Source: Bugula neritina (taxonomy: Eukaryota > Bryozoa > Gymnolaemata > Cheilostomatida > Bugulidae). From it: a DNA stretch of 64,000 nucleotides. The stretch is taken from assembly GCA_964035545.1 (NCBI GenBank), contig OZ037766.1, positions 21,841,767 through 21,905,766 on the forward strand, in the 5' to 3' direction. The translations under genes and the position numbers were made by a program. Under the pieces are notes generated by a model. It had not been told where the DNA came from. It ran no database searches and saw nothing but the letters and a program-made list of their open reading frames with translations. This document shows positions 35,850 to 50,800 of this stretch, one piece after another. Each line of letters begins with the position of its first letter. Position 1 is the stretch's first letter.

Positions 35850-38800
35850 CTTTAAATGTTAATGGGAGAGGAAGCCAAGACTATATTTTAGCAGTTTGTG
35901 TTTCAGACATGCAGGTCACCTGATGACGTTTATGAGCAAGTAGTTTAGCAATTTCAGTGACTTTCAAGCCACAAACCATCTGCATTATAGAGTGCAGCTC
36001 AATAATAGAAGTCCAAGACAAGGTGAAACTGTAGAGACATACATAAAGGAGCTGCACATGTTGGCAGCTAAATACAACTTTGAGAACCCGGATGCTGTCG
36101 TGCTTGGTTGACTTCTGATTGGCATGTTGGCTATGGAGTTACAGTTACAAGAAGGAATATCATTGGCTGCAGTCATGCTAGAATGTGTGACAAGTTATTG
36201 CTGCTGCAATCTCTAAATGCAGAGGCGTAGTATAAAGCAAAAGATGTGGGTGCGGTTTGCCACGTTTAAAAAGAACACCAGCAGCTTGCGGCTCACACAA
36301 GATTATAAAAATATCAAAGAAATTCCAAAGAATATCCACCTACTAATCAAAATGATGGAAGACAGCAATGCATATTCTACAATCTGGACCAGCCACCTAG
36401 AATGTGCCCTGCTTATCACTATGGTCAGACATGCAGAAGGTGCAGGAAGAGGAACCACTGCACAAGGGTATGCACACAAAGAGCATCAGTGAATTTAGTG
36501 CATACAACTCTAGGTTAAGGGTTTAATAGTAATGCATGTGAAGATGAATCTTATGAGTTTCATGGGTGCTATGTTTCTGATGCTGAGAATAATTGGAATG
36601 TAGAGGTGCTCACTAATGGTAGTAGTATGCTTTTCAAGGCAGATAGTGGAGCACAATGTAATGCCGTACCTTTTTAAACATTGAAAATCAATGTAAATAG
36701 TTTTGAATTTTTTCCAACTAAAGCAAAGTTGTCAGCATACATTGGTCATAACTTCCCGTGGTAGGTGCAGTAAATTTGGAAATACAATTTAATTCGGTGT
36801 GGTTATCAACAAAATTCCAATATATCAATACCAACAACAATGTGTCTAAGGCAGCAATGCCTATATTAGGGTTAGTTGCTCTGTGAAAGATGGGTTTAGT
36901 GACGCACAGTGTTAATGATCTGTCAGTGTTATCTAAAATTGAAACTGAAATAGACCAGCCTGAATGTAATAGTGAGGCCTAATGGTGAGGCCGAAGAGAG
37001 TAGAGCAGGCTGCTGAGCCTTTTTAGGAAAATGCATGTTGGGAAGCAAGTCTTACGATTCAGGACTGCTTTCATTGTCTAATCTGCTAGTAGACATGTGT
37101 TTAAATATGCCTGACTGGTCGTTGCAAGGCAGTAACTTAATGCAGTGCTTAAATCCTAAGGCTTACAACAGGAAGCAAGTGAGAGTAGATAGTGTAGTGA
37201 GCCGCATGTTTGTATTTGATGGTACTTCATTAGAGCCGTAAGTCTCTTCTGATGCCACAAATGGCCACTTGAAAACTACAATGAATTGAACACGGTGTTG
37301 GTAAAAATATGCAAAAATGTATAACAAGTCAAAAAATTATTTTAAAACAATTGAGATTTTATTTTCTATTGAAATGCAAAGATATTACTACGAATAACTC
37401 AATATTGTAGTACCTGATTAGCTCTACTGGTTATACAAACAGGCTGCACTAGTCATGGCACTTGACCTACCATAATTAGGCTACTATAGAACAAAGCATG
37501 GTGTGCAGATTACAAAACTTTATACAGCATGGTAAACTGATTAGTTTACAAGATGTGTTAGCTAACATTACAGCAGTTCAAACCAGGACACTAGTTCTAT
37601 GGAAAACAAATGTGGTCAAAAGTTAATGACAACAGGGTTGACAAGTTGAATATAAGTAGTTTCTAAATACATTTTCATTACTTGAGTTACTATTTATTTG
37701 CACTAACAGGATATGTTACTAAAGGGCCAATGCATAGCACAAAAGGTCAGCATGACAAAGTCCAACAGGTTAAAGGGAAAGGGCGATGGTGAGCAAGAGT
37801 ATGAAAGAGTATGTGAGAGTTAGAAAGGGAGATATGTGGAAACCTTATAAAGTTGTGAATAAAGCTAGTATCTACACCTAAGTCATGACTCACAACCACC
37901 ACTTAGCACATGTTATAGTAGAAATTACAAGCGCAATATCAGGAGGTCAAAAGAGCCATATTACATATTTTAGGCAAATATTAAGACTCCTAGTGATATT
38001 GGTCATATGAATACATCTGTGAACCCGGACACTGTGAGCACTGATAGGGTACCTGTTCAGGCAGGTAGATATATAACTTGAGTTAGTTCATAGGCTGATT
38101 TCCATAAATTTTTCTTGAAATATAACCACACAGATTTCATAGCCAGATTCATATTTTATACATTTAGTAATTAGCATTGTGTATCAAGCTTTATTTACTT
38201 AACTGGTGTTAGTTATTTTTATCACATATTCACACTGTTTTATTATACACTTTTATTTGTTTTGCAACAAGTACAAGATGTCATGTGTTTGCTAATAAGT
38301 AAAGATGTTTATATTTATTCAAGTGTGTTGTCAGCTTTTTATTCATCATTAATTACATTTTCATCCTGCCTTTTCGGATGTTGGTGTACAATTATACTGT
38401 TTATGCCTATTTAGAATAGTTGGACAGTTCATCAACATACATATAAATACCACTGTTTTATACAGGCGGTGTTCCCCTGGACAAACTATTATATTGTTAG
38501 ACAGATGAGACAAAATTTAAGATGGGAGTAACATATTTTGCCTTTTCAAGTTGACTTTGGGCGCTGTTATCTGTAATTAGCTATAGAACATTCTCATTAT
38601 TGTCTCTATTCCCTATCAATGAAAATTTCGCTTTATTCCTAAATTTAAAAGTTTAACTAAATTATATCTTTTTATTTAGAAATTCGCATTATGGTCGCAA
38701 TACAGTAATTATGTATGCAGTGAGTGTATATTGCAGTAGAGTGGTGTGAGTCTATTGACTATTGGTGTGATAGCAAAATGTAAAAATATTTACATATTGA

Positions 38801-41800
38801 CACTATATAACATCAATTTGTTGATCCTTCTGTGCTCTTCTGTCAGTCTCATTAAACACTTGCAGTTGGTTTATTTGCCAAAGAAGAATTGGAACAATGC
38901 AGAGTGAAAGTGGAAATAATCTTTATTACAGGGAATGAAGTTTGTAAGCACAGAAGACTGGGGAGAGATGTTAGTGGATAAAAAACAGCCAGTGGTGTGT
39001 GTCCTTGACCTGAATTCAGAAGAGGTCAAGGTTGTGGAACAGGGACTAGAGAATATGTCATGTGGTCAGGTAATCATTGAGATTATCTCCCCTCTGATGT
39101 TAATATACTTGAACATATGTCATCACCAAGTTGATGATCATTATGACTGCTGATTGAACTGCCATGTTTCAGGCTGTTTGGTGTCCAGATGACAAGGGAG
39201 TGGTTTTCAGTGCCTTCTTCCAGGAACCATTTCGACTTGGAATGATATATTGTCCTGTTAGAAGGTTAGTTGCACCAACTGAGTAGTAGTTTTCAGAAAT
39301 TTTCATTGATGGTGTACTTTCGTAGCATAAGCCATGTAGTCGAATTATCCTAAACTATATTACATGTACAGCCATATCTATGTTTTGTTACTGATCTCTA
39401 CTCTCTTCACAAAAATATTAAGGCTTGTCATTTGAATTGATTGAAACCTCTTGTGTTTAGCATTTTCTGTATCGTTGAACATTTTATAACCCGATAATAT
39501 TCAATGTAGTATTGTTTTCACTGTGAAAATCTATTCTATAATGTGAGAGAAAATAATGGAAATATCATTGAAGCAACTCCAATTTTTTGTCGGTCTGCAA
39601 AATATTTCAAGTATGTTGATTCTTAGTCATAAGCCATCAGATTGTCAACAATGCTACTTCCAGAAAATTTATTGCTAAAACATGTTGAATATGCATTAAT
39701 GTCAGTGGTAAAAATTTCTAAATCTTATCTAAACAAATTCAAGTACTTGGCTCTAATTGCTAAGTAATGTATTATACACCTAGGCATCATTGTACCACTG
39801 TATTACTAGTGATTTTAGGTCTATTACTACAGAACTGTATATAAAAGTACAGCTTCATTTTATTGCAGTAGATGCAAGGGCTGTATACTGTCAAGCCACA
39901 ATTGCTCTATAAATGATGGTTTTTTATGATGTTTTAGGTCAGTTCTTTATCACTACAACTTGGAAACAGACAGCCTGAGTAGGTATCTGCTTGAAAACTT
40001 TAATTCACATGAAATGTTTTTGTTGATCATAAATCTCATCATTGTGTGTCAACTTGGCACAAACATGTAACTATAGACATGTGAACCTGGTGATTGTTGT
40101 ATTGCAGAACCTCTCACTGATGAAAATGGTAACATATCTGTCAGATCTCCCAGGTTTAGTCCAGATGGTTCCAAGTTAGTTTATCTAGAGTGTAAATCTG
40201 GTGGACCTCACTGTGTAACACAGAAGCTGATGCTGGTCTGTATATAATGATATAATTATACGTGGTGTAAAATCATTTTATCAGCTATTAAAGCAAGTAT
40301 TCAACAGTGAAACTGTTATCTAATGACATCAGTTGTAAAATAATTTTTACGAATCTCACACGTATACCACAGCGATCAGGTTTGTCTGACGGTAAAAAAC
40401 AATCTCAACTGTGTTATATTCCCATTGCTGTAACTAAGATAGTTATTTATTCTAAGGGCGCTTTCGGATACCCTACGCGTAGCCTACTGGGCTCATCGAT
40501 GAATTTGCTCACTTTTCCTCCGTCAAGTACCCCTCGATGAGCTTATTTTTTGATGGGGTACGCGTTGGCTACCGAATGCATCGCGTAGGGGTACCCGTAA
40601 CATCCATTGAGTACGGTATTGAAATCTCACACAACCTTCACCTTGCAGTACTGACAACACGTGATGGAAGTTTAACACTAAAAGTGAGTTCATCTCTCCC
40701 CAGAACTTTTCAGCAGAGTGAAATTTTACTATTTGGGCGTGACAATTACATGTATTATAACTAATTTTAATTTTAATAATGAGTTTGGCATGAAAGTTGC
40801 AAATATAAGTAGTTTCACTCTTAGTTCCAGTTTAAATTTAACATTCAGCAGCATAATCTTTTAGTTATTGAATTTTAGTTTTATATTGATATTGATATTT
40901 ATATTTATATTACATTTTATTATTTTATATAAGGGTGACAGTTGAAAATAGTAATTTGTAATAGTAGTAGTAATACGAAGAGTAAAACTAAGCGTAATAA
41001 TAGAAATTAAATACATTTTTTTATAATTTTATACGATCATAATCGTAATGATATTGAATTCAACTCAAACTTGAAACTGTAAACACTAAACTGTACAACA
41101 TTAACTATAAATATAAAAAAAAAGAATTATGCGTTGAACTTTATAAAAGTAGTAATAAGTTGAAGTTTAAAGTTTATGTGCAAGCTGCTCTAAAGCTTTT
41201 GAAATGCGCTCTCTATATTTTATTTTTGATTGCAAAGCTTCTCTTTTTATTTTTAGCTTTTCCTCTTGGTACTTAGAGAGCCTGCGTCTTGATCTTTTCT
41301 CTTGTGTCCCTGTTTCTATGTCTTCAGAATCGATGACCCCCATCGGATTTACATCTCGGTCTTTGTAGAAAGCTTCTTCGCACTGAGAAGCATATTGGAA
41401 ACTGCTCTGTAAAGAGGGTAAAATTAGAGGTATATATAAATGTAATAATCTTCATTTGAGTTAATAAAAGATTGTATTTTTGGAAATTATTGGAATATGT
41501 TCTTACTGGGCTATTGCCTGACTTTTGGTTGTGAGTTAGGGACTGTTTGTACTTCCTTTTGATATAATTAAATCGGTTTTTGACTGCAGTCGGAGTAAAT
41601 CTAAAATTATAAACCATATTAGTTATAGATTCAGAGTTGAGCTTTGAAGAATATGTAGACATGTAATCGAATAAGTTCTAGAGTTATACTTTTCTTCTAA
41701 GTGAGCAGCCATATTCTTGAAAACTTTTGACTTCTCGACATTATTTTTGGCCAGTGTCATTTGCTGTTTGCCAGAGTGCTGCTGCCACCACCACAGCAGC

Positions 41801-44800
41801 TTGTTGGTGTCTTCAACGGTGAACTGTGAAAATTGGAATTTTTTTCAATTGTTTTCTGTTCGTAACAGCTTGTAACTGAAATGCACAATGCTGTTTGTGA
41901 TAACAATTTTGCTTATCTCACTTGGGTCTTCCCCTGGCCTTTCTTTAGTACTCACTGAAAAAAATATGAAGATGGAATTAAGTGAAGCATTTCATAGCTC
42001 CTGTTTAGACTTCGTGTAATGCAAACAAGGAAAGTTTTATTTCCTACCTCTGCATTGACTTTCAGATGAACTTTCACATAATCTCCAAGACATGTCTTCA
42101 ACATCCTGTAGTTCTTGGTAGCTGCAACAAAATTCCATCATTGCCTGCTGTTAGTCATGTAGTTATAGGATTAATAATTTAATCTGGTTCAATACTGCAT
42201 ACAAGACTGGGTAATTGTTTAGAAAAAAATTTAAATTTGTTTGAAGTTGCAGACAATTTATTAAAACAAAACTGAAAATGAATGAAATTTAACATCAAAA
42301 GTTTAACAGAATATTAATTGCTAAAAATATAATTTGCGATCACATCTCTTTTTTCTGCAGCATTTGCAAAGTCCAAAATACGGTAACTGTCCTCGGCCAA
42401 TGTAGGCTGAACAGCTTTTATGTCTCCATCCATGCTCAATACAAATGTTATGAAGACAGCAGCAGACTGCTATTATTTTATTTGCCAATTCGATGCTAGT
42501 TTTCAGATTAGAAAGTCTAAGCCAACGGTTCTTTAGATCTCCAAAGCTTCTTTCGATCACCATTCTTGTCGATGAATGCGTTTTGTTGTAGATCTCTTTA
42601 ATCGGTGAGCCCTCTGGCTTTACGTATGGCACCATCATGTTCTCACTCAGCCCGTATGCTGCATCGCCTATGATGTTATATTGCCTGTTCAATGGCCTTG
42701 AAGCTAGCCTGGATCTCTGAAAAATATGGCTGTCATGGCATCTTGCCGACTGCCCAACATTTATATATAAAAATTTTTTGTTTTCATTACACAATGCTGT
42801 CAAATTGACGCTAGTATTATATTTTCTAGTAAAGAAGTCCAATTTTTCTCTTTGCGGTGGATGCACTTCTATCATGGTGCCATCTATGGCTCCCACCACA
42901 TTTGGGAACTTGTATTTGTAAAAGGGCTGAGTGCTTTCTCTTAATTGTTTTACACTTTCTAGCATTTTTATGATTTTAGAAAGATTCTTCAAGACTGCAC
43001 CAACTAGCTCTTCTAAACTACTGTGTGCAGTGCTCATTGACAGGCCAAATTGTTGCGATGTCGTCCTATAAATATTGGAACCTGAGTTTTATTATTTAAA
43101 TTATTGTATTTGAATAGATATTCTAATTTGTAAGCTATAAGAATATGTTAAACGTAGTAGATTTATCGCTACTGTCACTGCCTAAATACCATAAAGCTAC
43201 CAGGCACTTTTGCTGGCTGGTTAGACCATGGCTGTGCGGAGTAAGCCTGGATTCTGTCATCATTTGCACAACATAGTTGAATGCATCTGCAAAGTTAACC
43301 ACATTTCAGCATTAACATCTATGCACATCATATTTTTTATGCAACTTACATTTAGTGATCATACCATGCTGTTTTGATTATTGTGTAGTGTTATTATTGC
43401 TAGCATGATTAATATTATCAAGTGAAATAGTGCTACTGACTGAAATTTGAAACACACTAACCCCTTCCCATTCTAAAATGAGTAAAGAACTCTTCATTAT
43501 CCATATCTCTTATCAGATCAAAATATTGTCTACTCTTGGGGAGGTGTCTTGGGATGTTTGGCATGGTGTCATCATCCTCAGATGAAGAGCTGCTGCTGCT
43601 ACTTTCAAGCGATTCCAATATTATTGGAAGCAACTGCTTCAGCTGGTCTGTTTCTTCAGTGTTCGAGCTTAAAAATGTTGGGACACTTGATTATAGATTT
43701 GCCTTCTCTTCATTTCTGAACTCATAGTAGCGATAGTACTAGTATTCCTTGACCAACACTTATTACAGGATACATTTATCTATGCTATATTTGATATAAT
43801 TTATGCTATATGAGATTTAATAACGGAAAATTTTTTTCAAAACATTTAATTTGAAATAAAAACTGATAACACAAACATGGTCAATAATATACTTACTAGT
43901 ACGTTGCTTCTTCTCCATTATCTTAAAAAGTTATAAGTAATCTTCACTTTTAATTTGTGGTAATGTTTTATTAAAAATCAACTTGTAAATTAATATAACA
44001 TGCATAATGACAATAGACGTTAATATTCGTGGTTAAATTTACACTATGGTAAGTTATTGCTACTTACAGTTGCTTGAAGGCTCCATAGTTTTGAGTTGAA
44101 TGAATGCGTTAAGGATTAGTCGTTGCTCTGTACGGGAAAATATTATGCAGAGGAATTCGTTGGCAGCAGGCGTTACTAGTATACACAGCAAAATTCCAAA
44201 ACATTATTTATGGCATCGCTAATGTAGCTTGAGAATCTTAGTAGATGCTGTTGGTTACTAAGGCTAATATTTTAATCGACGCATTCGGTAAGCACGAGTA
44301 CCCCGGGTACGCGTAGGGGTAACTACCTATTCTATCGCTTACACTCGTTTACAAAAATGACGCAATGTCAGAGTAAAATTACTGTAATTGCTCGAATAAT
44401 TGCGCCCTACAAGTGATGGTTACCGAACGGGCATCGCGTAGGGCCTACAGTTACCCCTATGTGTAGGGAATCCGAAAGCGCCCTAACCTGTGGGTAATTG
44501 TTTTAAATTAATTTCATTGTATGCTTGCCTGATTAGTGCATTAAGTGATAAACTTGATTCAAGGACTAGTAGAATATGATGTTTGAATTTTTTTTGTCTT
44601 TGAATATTTACAAGAAACAACTCATATATACATTGCCTGTTACTTTGCTTTCATCTTATGAGCTTCTGGATGAAACCCTGTCAATTTAATAGGAAAAATC
44701 ATCACATAAATTTCTTTCTTGTGATATAGAGCATTTTGGAAACAAATTTTGAACGAAAGAAAAATAAAACCCTGTAGCTCGATAATAAAAAATAACAGTG

Positions 44801-47800
44801 TTCACCGCAAACTAAACATTTGTTTTGAAACAAATTGAAATAAAAGGTAAGGCTTGATTAAGAGCAAATTCTAATCTTGAAGTCATATAAATCAAACTCT
44901 ATTACTTGTTTTTTTTTCTGATATAAGCGCTGTCCCCCAGTGACTTACTGGCTTTTCAGAAGTATTGTAGATTAGTATAGTTGCTAAAGGGACAGGAAAC
45001 TTGAAATGCATAAATTTTTTCGTGATGCTTCATCTCATTTTTGGGATGTTTTAGCATATAATGAACTGTAGATCTGTATTGTAGACACATTTTTTCATAC
45101 CAGTCTTTTTTCTGAATAAAGCAATAGTTTATGCTACTAAAGTCTTCTGTAAAATTAAAACAAACTTTCCATTTGTAGAACACTTGCCATTTTTTCTTTA
45201 TGATGCCTCCACTGCTAACTTTGGACGTTTCTATTACAGCAGCGCTCTCTATTTTTGGTCCTGTTGTCGCTAATATAGGAATAATTATGGCCTGGAGTTT
45301 AGGCTGAGCTGCATTACTTCGGCAGTTTTCTATTCTTAGCATTCGATCATCAACACGTCCTAAAACAATGAATATTTTGTGAAAAAATATTTAAGTTGGT
45401 TGTATTAAAGCAATTTCTGCAAAATTTTCTCACTGTATGTTGGTGACACTCTTGACTTCGTGGCTACAGGTTATAACTCGGAGTGTTTAGCCCAGCTGAT
45501 TAAATATATAACTTCTCCTGCCTTAGAATCTCTGAATGGCCTATTCACATTTTCATGGTGGTATATCCCAGTTAATTGGTATACAGCGTTCAGAACATGG
45601 TTTCAACAATATCATAATGATCAAATATAATCATTAAACTCTAAGTGCAGTACATAACCTCTTTTACCTCTTTTACCTTTGGAGCATAGGGGTTTATCTT
45701 AGCATTGAATGCTTTCAGCTCACTTGTGTTTTGTTTTCCTGTTCTTTTTATATCATTAATGAGTCTAATACTGAGCAGTATTTCCCTTAATGTGCTCTCA
45801 CATGGACTACCTGATTGACCAAAAAGAGCAATTTCATCGAAGTTTTAGTCTTCTTATCCTATAAACTAAAGGCACTTAAAATAAACCAAACAGCATTGTA
45901 CTACCTAAAGTTAGTACCTTGTACAATCCAAGCTTTGGTAGATGGTTTAGTTTCGTGATTGCATTTAGTGTGATTGTTTGTTATAGGGCTCAGTAGAAGT
46001 CGTCATTTTTCTTCTCGGCCGCTCTCCGCCCCAGAAGACCAAACGAACTAATATAAATGATGGTTGCAAATAGATTTGATCTTTAGCAATCGCTCTATCA
46101 TTTGCTGTTCGAGTTTTCTCTGCCAATCTTTATTTAATCCTATAATTTAGAATACATTATCAAACAATTATTTTTGTTATAGTTTTGCTCTCCATACTAT
46201 GTAAACAACAGTGATCAATATTGAGGATCTGGTGTATTTTTACATATATGCCGAGTGTCAAAGTAATGCTTTTTTTCTGGCCATTTCTGTCGAACATATT
46301 TTGTTATGCCTGTATGTCTATAAGTTGTTGAAGAAAACACTTTTATCTGATATAGGGTCAACTCTTCTCTACTGTGCTTGAGGCCTAGCATGATGGCATT
46401 TGAGCTGCTCACTTGTGTGCTCTTTAAAATAAGCAAGAAGTTGAAGTATTTATACACTCACACTAGCAAAAAAGTTGCAATATACATTGGCCTAACCTTG
46501 ACTAGTTTTGACGAAACTATACGACAATTTTTTAGTTACATCAAATTTGTTATGCCATGAAGTGCACTATGTCCTGGTAAATCAAATCGACCATCGCCAG
46601 TAAGATCTACTGTCCCTTCAAACAAAACTTCTTTAAAAATATGCATCTGCTTTTGCTGGTGTTCTTCTTTCACAATCTTTGAGTTTATGATCCCATTGAA
46701 TACATAGTTTTAAACATTAATAACGACAGTTTAGTTATACCCTTGTAGAACGAATCATACCAGCTGACTGGTACAGTATTAATTATTAACTATACTATTG
46801 CTAATATTTTAGGTACCGTAGTCATCCATCTTGTAAAATATAACGTACCTCATGCAGATACTTTCTTTGATGTGTGGTAAATGTTCTATAAGTTTGAACT
46901 GCAATGTTGATGCTGGATAGCATCCTTAAGCACTTATTAGCATTGCCACCAAACTATAAAATTTCATCGAAAAAGAAGTTGTTAATAGCATTATTTTGAC
47001 CAATTTTGGAGCTGCAGCCCACACCAATTCTTGACCGCATGTCAAATATACAACTTGAAATTCAACATGTGCTGCTTCCCTTTTCTGTGTGCTGTATGTG
47101 GTTTCCTCCCCGCAGCACGTGCAAGATTTTGACAGCATGTGTAAACTGCTCATAGAAACGATGATCTTTCTTTCTTAATATACATTGTCAAACAACCTAT
47201 AAGTTTTGAACATAAATTAAACAACTCAACGTATAACATTCTTCAATGGAAAGGCACACTTTTATTTCACAATAAAATGCAAATTTGAAATTATTTTTAC
47301 ACACAGCAGGTCAGCAAGAACTATTTTATTCATTGTAAGATATTATCATGCAACCCTCTACAACCCTTAGAATCAATCTCTGTAATAGCAACTTTTCACT
47401 TGCTTTGATACAATTTTGTGCAGGCATTTCATTTAGTTCTATTGGTTATGTGTTCTCAGTAAATTTTAAAAATATAAAGTCTAATTTAGTCGACTAGTAT
47501 CAACTTTCCAAAATGCTTGGTATATCAGCACTAATAAAGTTTGCACCCACAATACTTGATTGCATCAAAGCAGAGTGTTTGACGGCAAGAAATTTCAGAA
47601 AGCATAACCAACACAAAGCAACTTAGTCAAATACGGTAGATAGTAGACCGTTGAACTAAGTTGAATCAGGAAACTCTCCACTTGCAACATGCTTGCACAT
47701 TCCCTTTTAGTATGTTGATCACAAGGTCAACACCATTAATTTTATGTCAAAAAAAAATTAATAGGTTCGGTGAAGAGTAGTTTAGTTGCTCATCAAGTTT

Positions 47801-50800
47801 CAGTAAAAAAATTATATCTACGCAAGGCCATCATTCTTAATATCGAAGTCCATTTTGAACTCTTAACAATTCATTTCATGAGATGAAATCCTCATCTTTG
47901 AGGTCTTCACTTCAAGATCATCCTCTACAAACTAGTGAAGTAACTGCAGCAGCAGAGACTAAATTTAATGTAGTAACTGAAGAAAACACAATGTCAACAC
48001 ATAAACTAACATCAAGTTTCAAACCAATATTACACAGCATTCAATACACTCTTAAAATTTAAACTCATACCTCCATAAAGTCAGATGGCAAATTTGTTAT
48101 CTTTTTATCTTGCCACTCTTCATCATGATCAACGGTTGCAATGTTAACATTTTATGTCGACAAGATACATCGCTTCTTTTAGGCCTCACCATGTATATTT
48201 CTGTCCACATGCCTGTAGTGTTACAAACATGTTCAACAATGAAAAGTTACACTAAATCATTTTAAAGAGCTGATTGCTTGTGATGTTCACTAAAAAAAAC
48301 TTCAATTCTCACTTTTACAATGTTGATCTGCTTGATAGTGAAGAGATGTCACATAAGATTTTTTTTTGCTTTTAGCAATTTTTTTCTGTTCTTTATGACT
48401 TTCAAAAAGATTATAAACCTCTTTTGACTATTGAAATGGGAGGAAAAATACAGTATGCAGTTGATGAAGTGTATCGGAAAACTTTATTGAGTTCAGCCAT
48501 ATACTTGTAAAAAAGCATACCAAATGACTTGGAACTCTATCAAGGATAAGGATACAGAAATAAATTCTAATTGAGATGAATGAGCTTTTTTGGCATCATG
48601 AATAAGTAAGCATTTCTCCCAAGTCTTTAGTGGACGTTTGCTTTCTTTCTAAAAGTTTGTGCATCTTCAGCTTCCTGGGAAATCTTATGAAAGGAACAAC
48701 AACTTTTGTATCTAGTAGTAATCTATCCAGCACATGATACGCATTATGGAAGTTCTTTTGAAAGATGATTTAGAAAATTTTTCTCGAAGGCATGAAATGA
48801 TGTTAGAAATATCAATTCTGGTGAACATATTGATATTATCCCTGTTAAAATTATTAGTATTCATAACATATAAACTATGTTTTTTTTGCTGGATGTGTAT
48901 CAATTATGCTACTGAGTGAATGCTATCAAAGCTTACCAGTGACATTTATCTATCTGTTCAAAAATAAATAATTTTACAGGCAATAAAAACTAGTTGAACT
49001 AGTAATGAGCTGCTAGGTTTTAGTGCAAGTTATAACTATAACGTTATAACTCCATAAGGCTATATGCAGCTAGAAGAATTTTTCTTTTAATTTAATTAGC
49101 CTTATAATTAGTCCTGGATTAGTGAAAGTTCATAATCTACTTTACCTGATATTTTATTCATTGCTCTTTCCAATTGTTTACTTTCCTCTAGGCTTTTGAT
49201 AATCTTTATTTTTAGCAATGTTTTCTGCTTTAGGCCATCTATCCAAGATCTTTCCATTTTGTTGGATATATCTGTCCAGTTCGATGATCTAAACATTGAA
49301 GATTGCAATTGACATGTATTTATTTGTTTACTAGAGTAAAGTAAAATAGTTACCTAAATTGGCCGATAAAAGAATATAGTAAGCAATAGCTAAATATTAT
49401 TGGTGAGAAAGAAACTGCATTTTCATGCCGATAAATTTTACTTGAAATGAGTTGATTTATGACGCTCTGGTTTGTCTGATCCATCTAAAAATTCTATGGC
49501 TGATTCATGTTCTTTGTACCAGATATTGGGTCGATGTTCAATATAGTCAGCTATCCTGCTGAAGTGTACAAGTGTAGCAAAAGGCCAAACTTGGAATGTT
49601 TGATCTTTTATTATGGTGTTTCTTCCCAAATAAATTCCTTTTGCTGCTTTGGAAACTAAAGATTTTTCAGCGTCACTTTGAGAATATTATGTTCAGTATT
49701 ATGGTAGCTTGTCTCACTCTTTTTTCTTTGCAGGGCGATTCTAAATAGGCAATTAGTTATCAAGGATTTTGCTCTAATATTGGATGTATTCAGAGTGAGC
49801 TCTCTGCAAAACAAAAAGTGATAGTCTGAGTTTCTACAAATAAATTAATACAATATAATTGTGAGAGTCATAATGAATAATAGCAAACTTTGTTTTGTTG
49901 AACCGGAGCATTTCTGGCGGATGCACTACAATTGAATGGAAAAGCAATCCAAATAACGATCTTCGGCTGCTGTTCACTGAAAAGTTATCAGAGAAGAGGG
50001 ATATGTACATTGTGGCAAAAGCATAGCTCTGATTGTAGGTTCTTGAACAATTTTGGGTGTTGGTTTCCTTTTATCGGCATATGCCAATTGTTGAAGCTCA
50101 ACATAAGCAAGTAGCCATGTGCAGATCCTTTGCAACTTGCTACTTATATAAGCCGTTGTAGGAGCCCAGTGACTTTGATTAAATTCAGTCTGCAATCTCT
50201 TTCTTTCATTTTTTGATTGAACACTGAAAACAGAATAATTTGACTCTGGCCACAATTTCTGTCACTCAAACTGCTATTAGTTGGTAAGGGTAGCAATATT
50301 GTATCATGTGTTATAGCTGCCCTTTGTAGTAGGTTTTCATTAGAATACTTCATAAGAAATCACATTTGCATACTGTCAGTAAAAATGAAAAAATGGTCAC
50401 AAATGCTGTGGTTTATAACTTTCATAAAAATAAAGTTTCTACAGTTTGGTAGTGCACATATTATGCTTGGAAAAAAAAATCTTCAGTTACCTTTCAGCGT
50501 TAGCAAGATGTTGGAGAAAATTTTCTTTAAATCTGAGTCTTTTGTTGCATTGCCTAGCTCTCTCGTAGCTTTATTGGTGGTGTTCTTAAAATTCTGCAGC
50601 GCCTCTGCCTTACCTAAATGCCCTCAAAATAATCTGAGCACAAAATAGCTGGTGGCCTTTTATACTAGTATATTATTGCAAAATATAAATGTCCAAGTCT
50701 CACTGGTAATGATATAAACAGGCTTATTTTCTTATGAAACAATTTCATTATTTTGTATTCTTATTCTTGATATAGTTTGTGTTTTTTAACTATAACGGTT

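Larger units (their letters stand above)
40456..44483. mobile_element. Two-gene Harbinger transposon with TAA duplication
   Basis: A 4,028 bp element. Its ends GGGCGCTTTCGGATACCCTA (40456) and the inverse of GGGCGCTTTCGGATTCCCTA (ending 44483) are flanked by TAA (40453-40455 and 44484-44486), the Harbinger target duplication. Near both ends the word CGCGTAGG recurs (about 40475, 40588, 44312 and 44432) in the contexts TACGCGTAGGGGTAAC and CATCGCGTAGGG, likely transposase-binding sites. It encodes a HARBI1-like nuclease and a Myb/trihelix-like protein, both on -, both apparently unbroken in the parts I can follow. It lies in the large APEH intron. Confidence 0.92.

Noticed and set aside
35985-36176. 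Minus-strand ORF in the LTR element
   Set aside because: Antisense of the gag-like segment.
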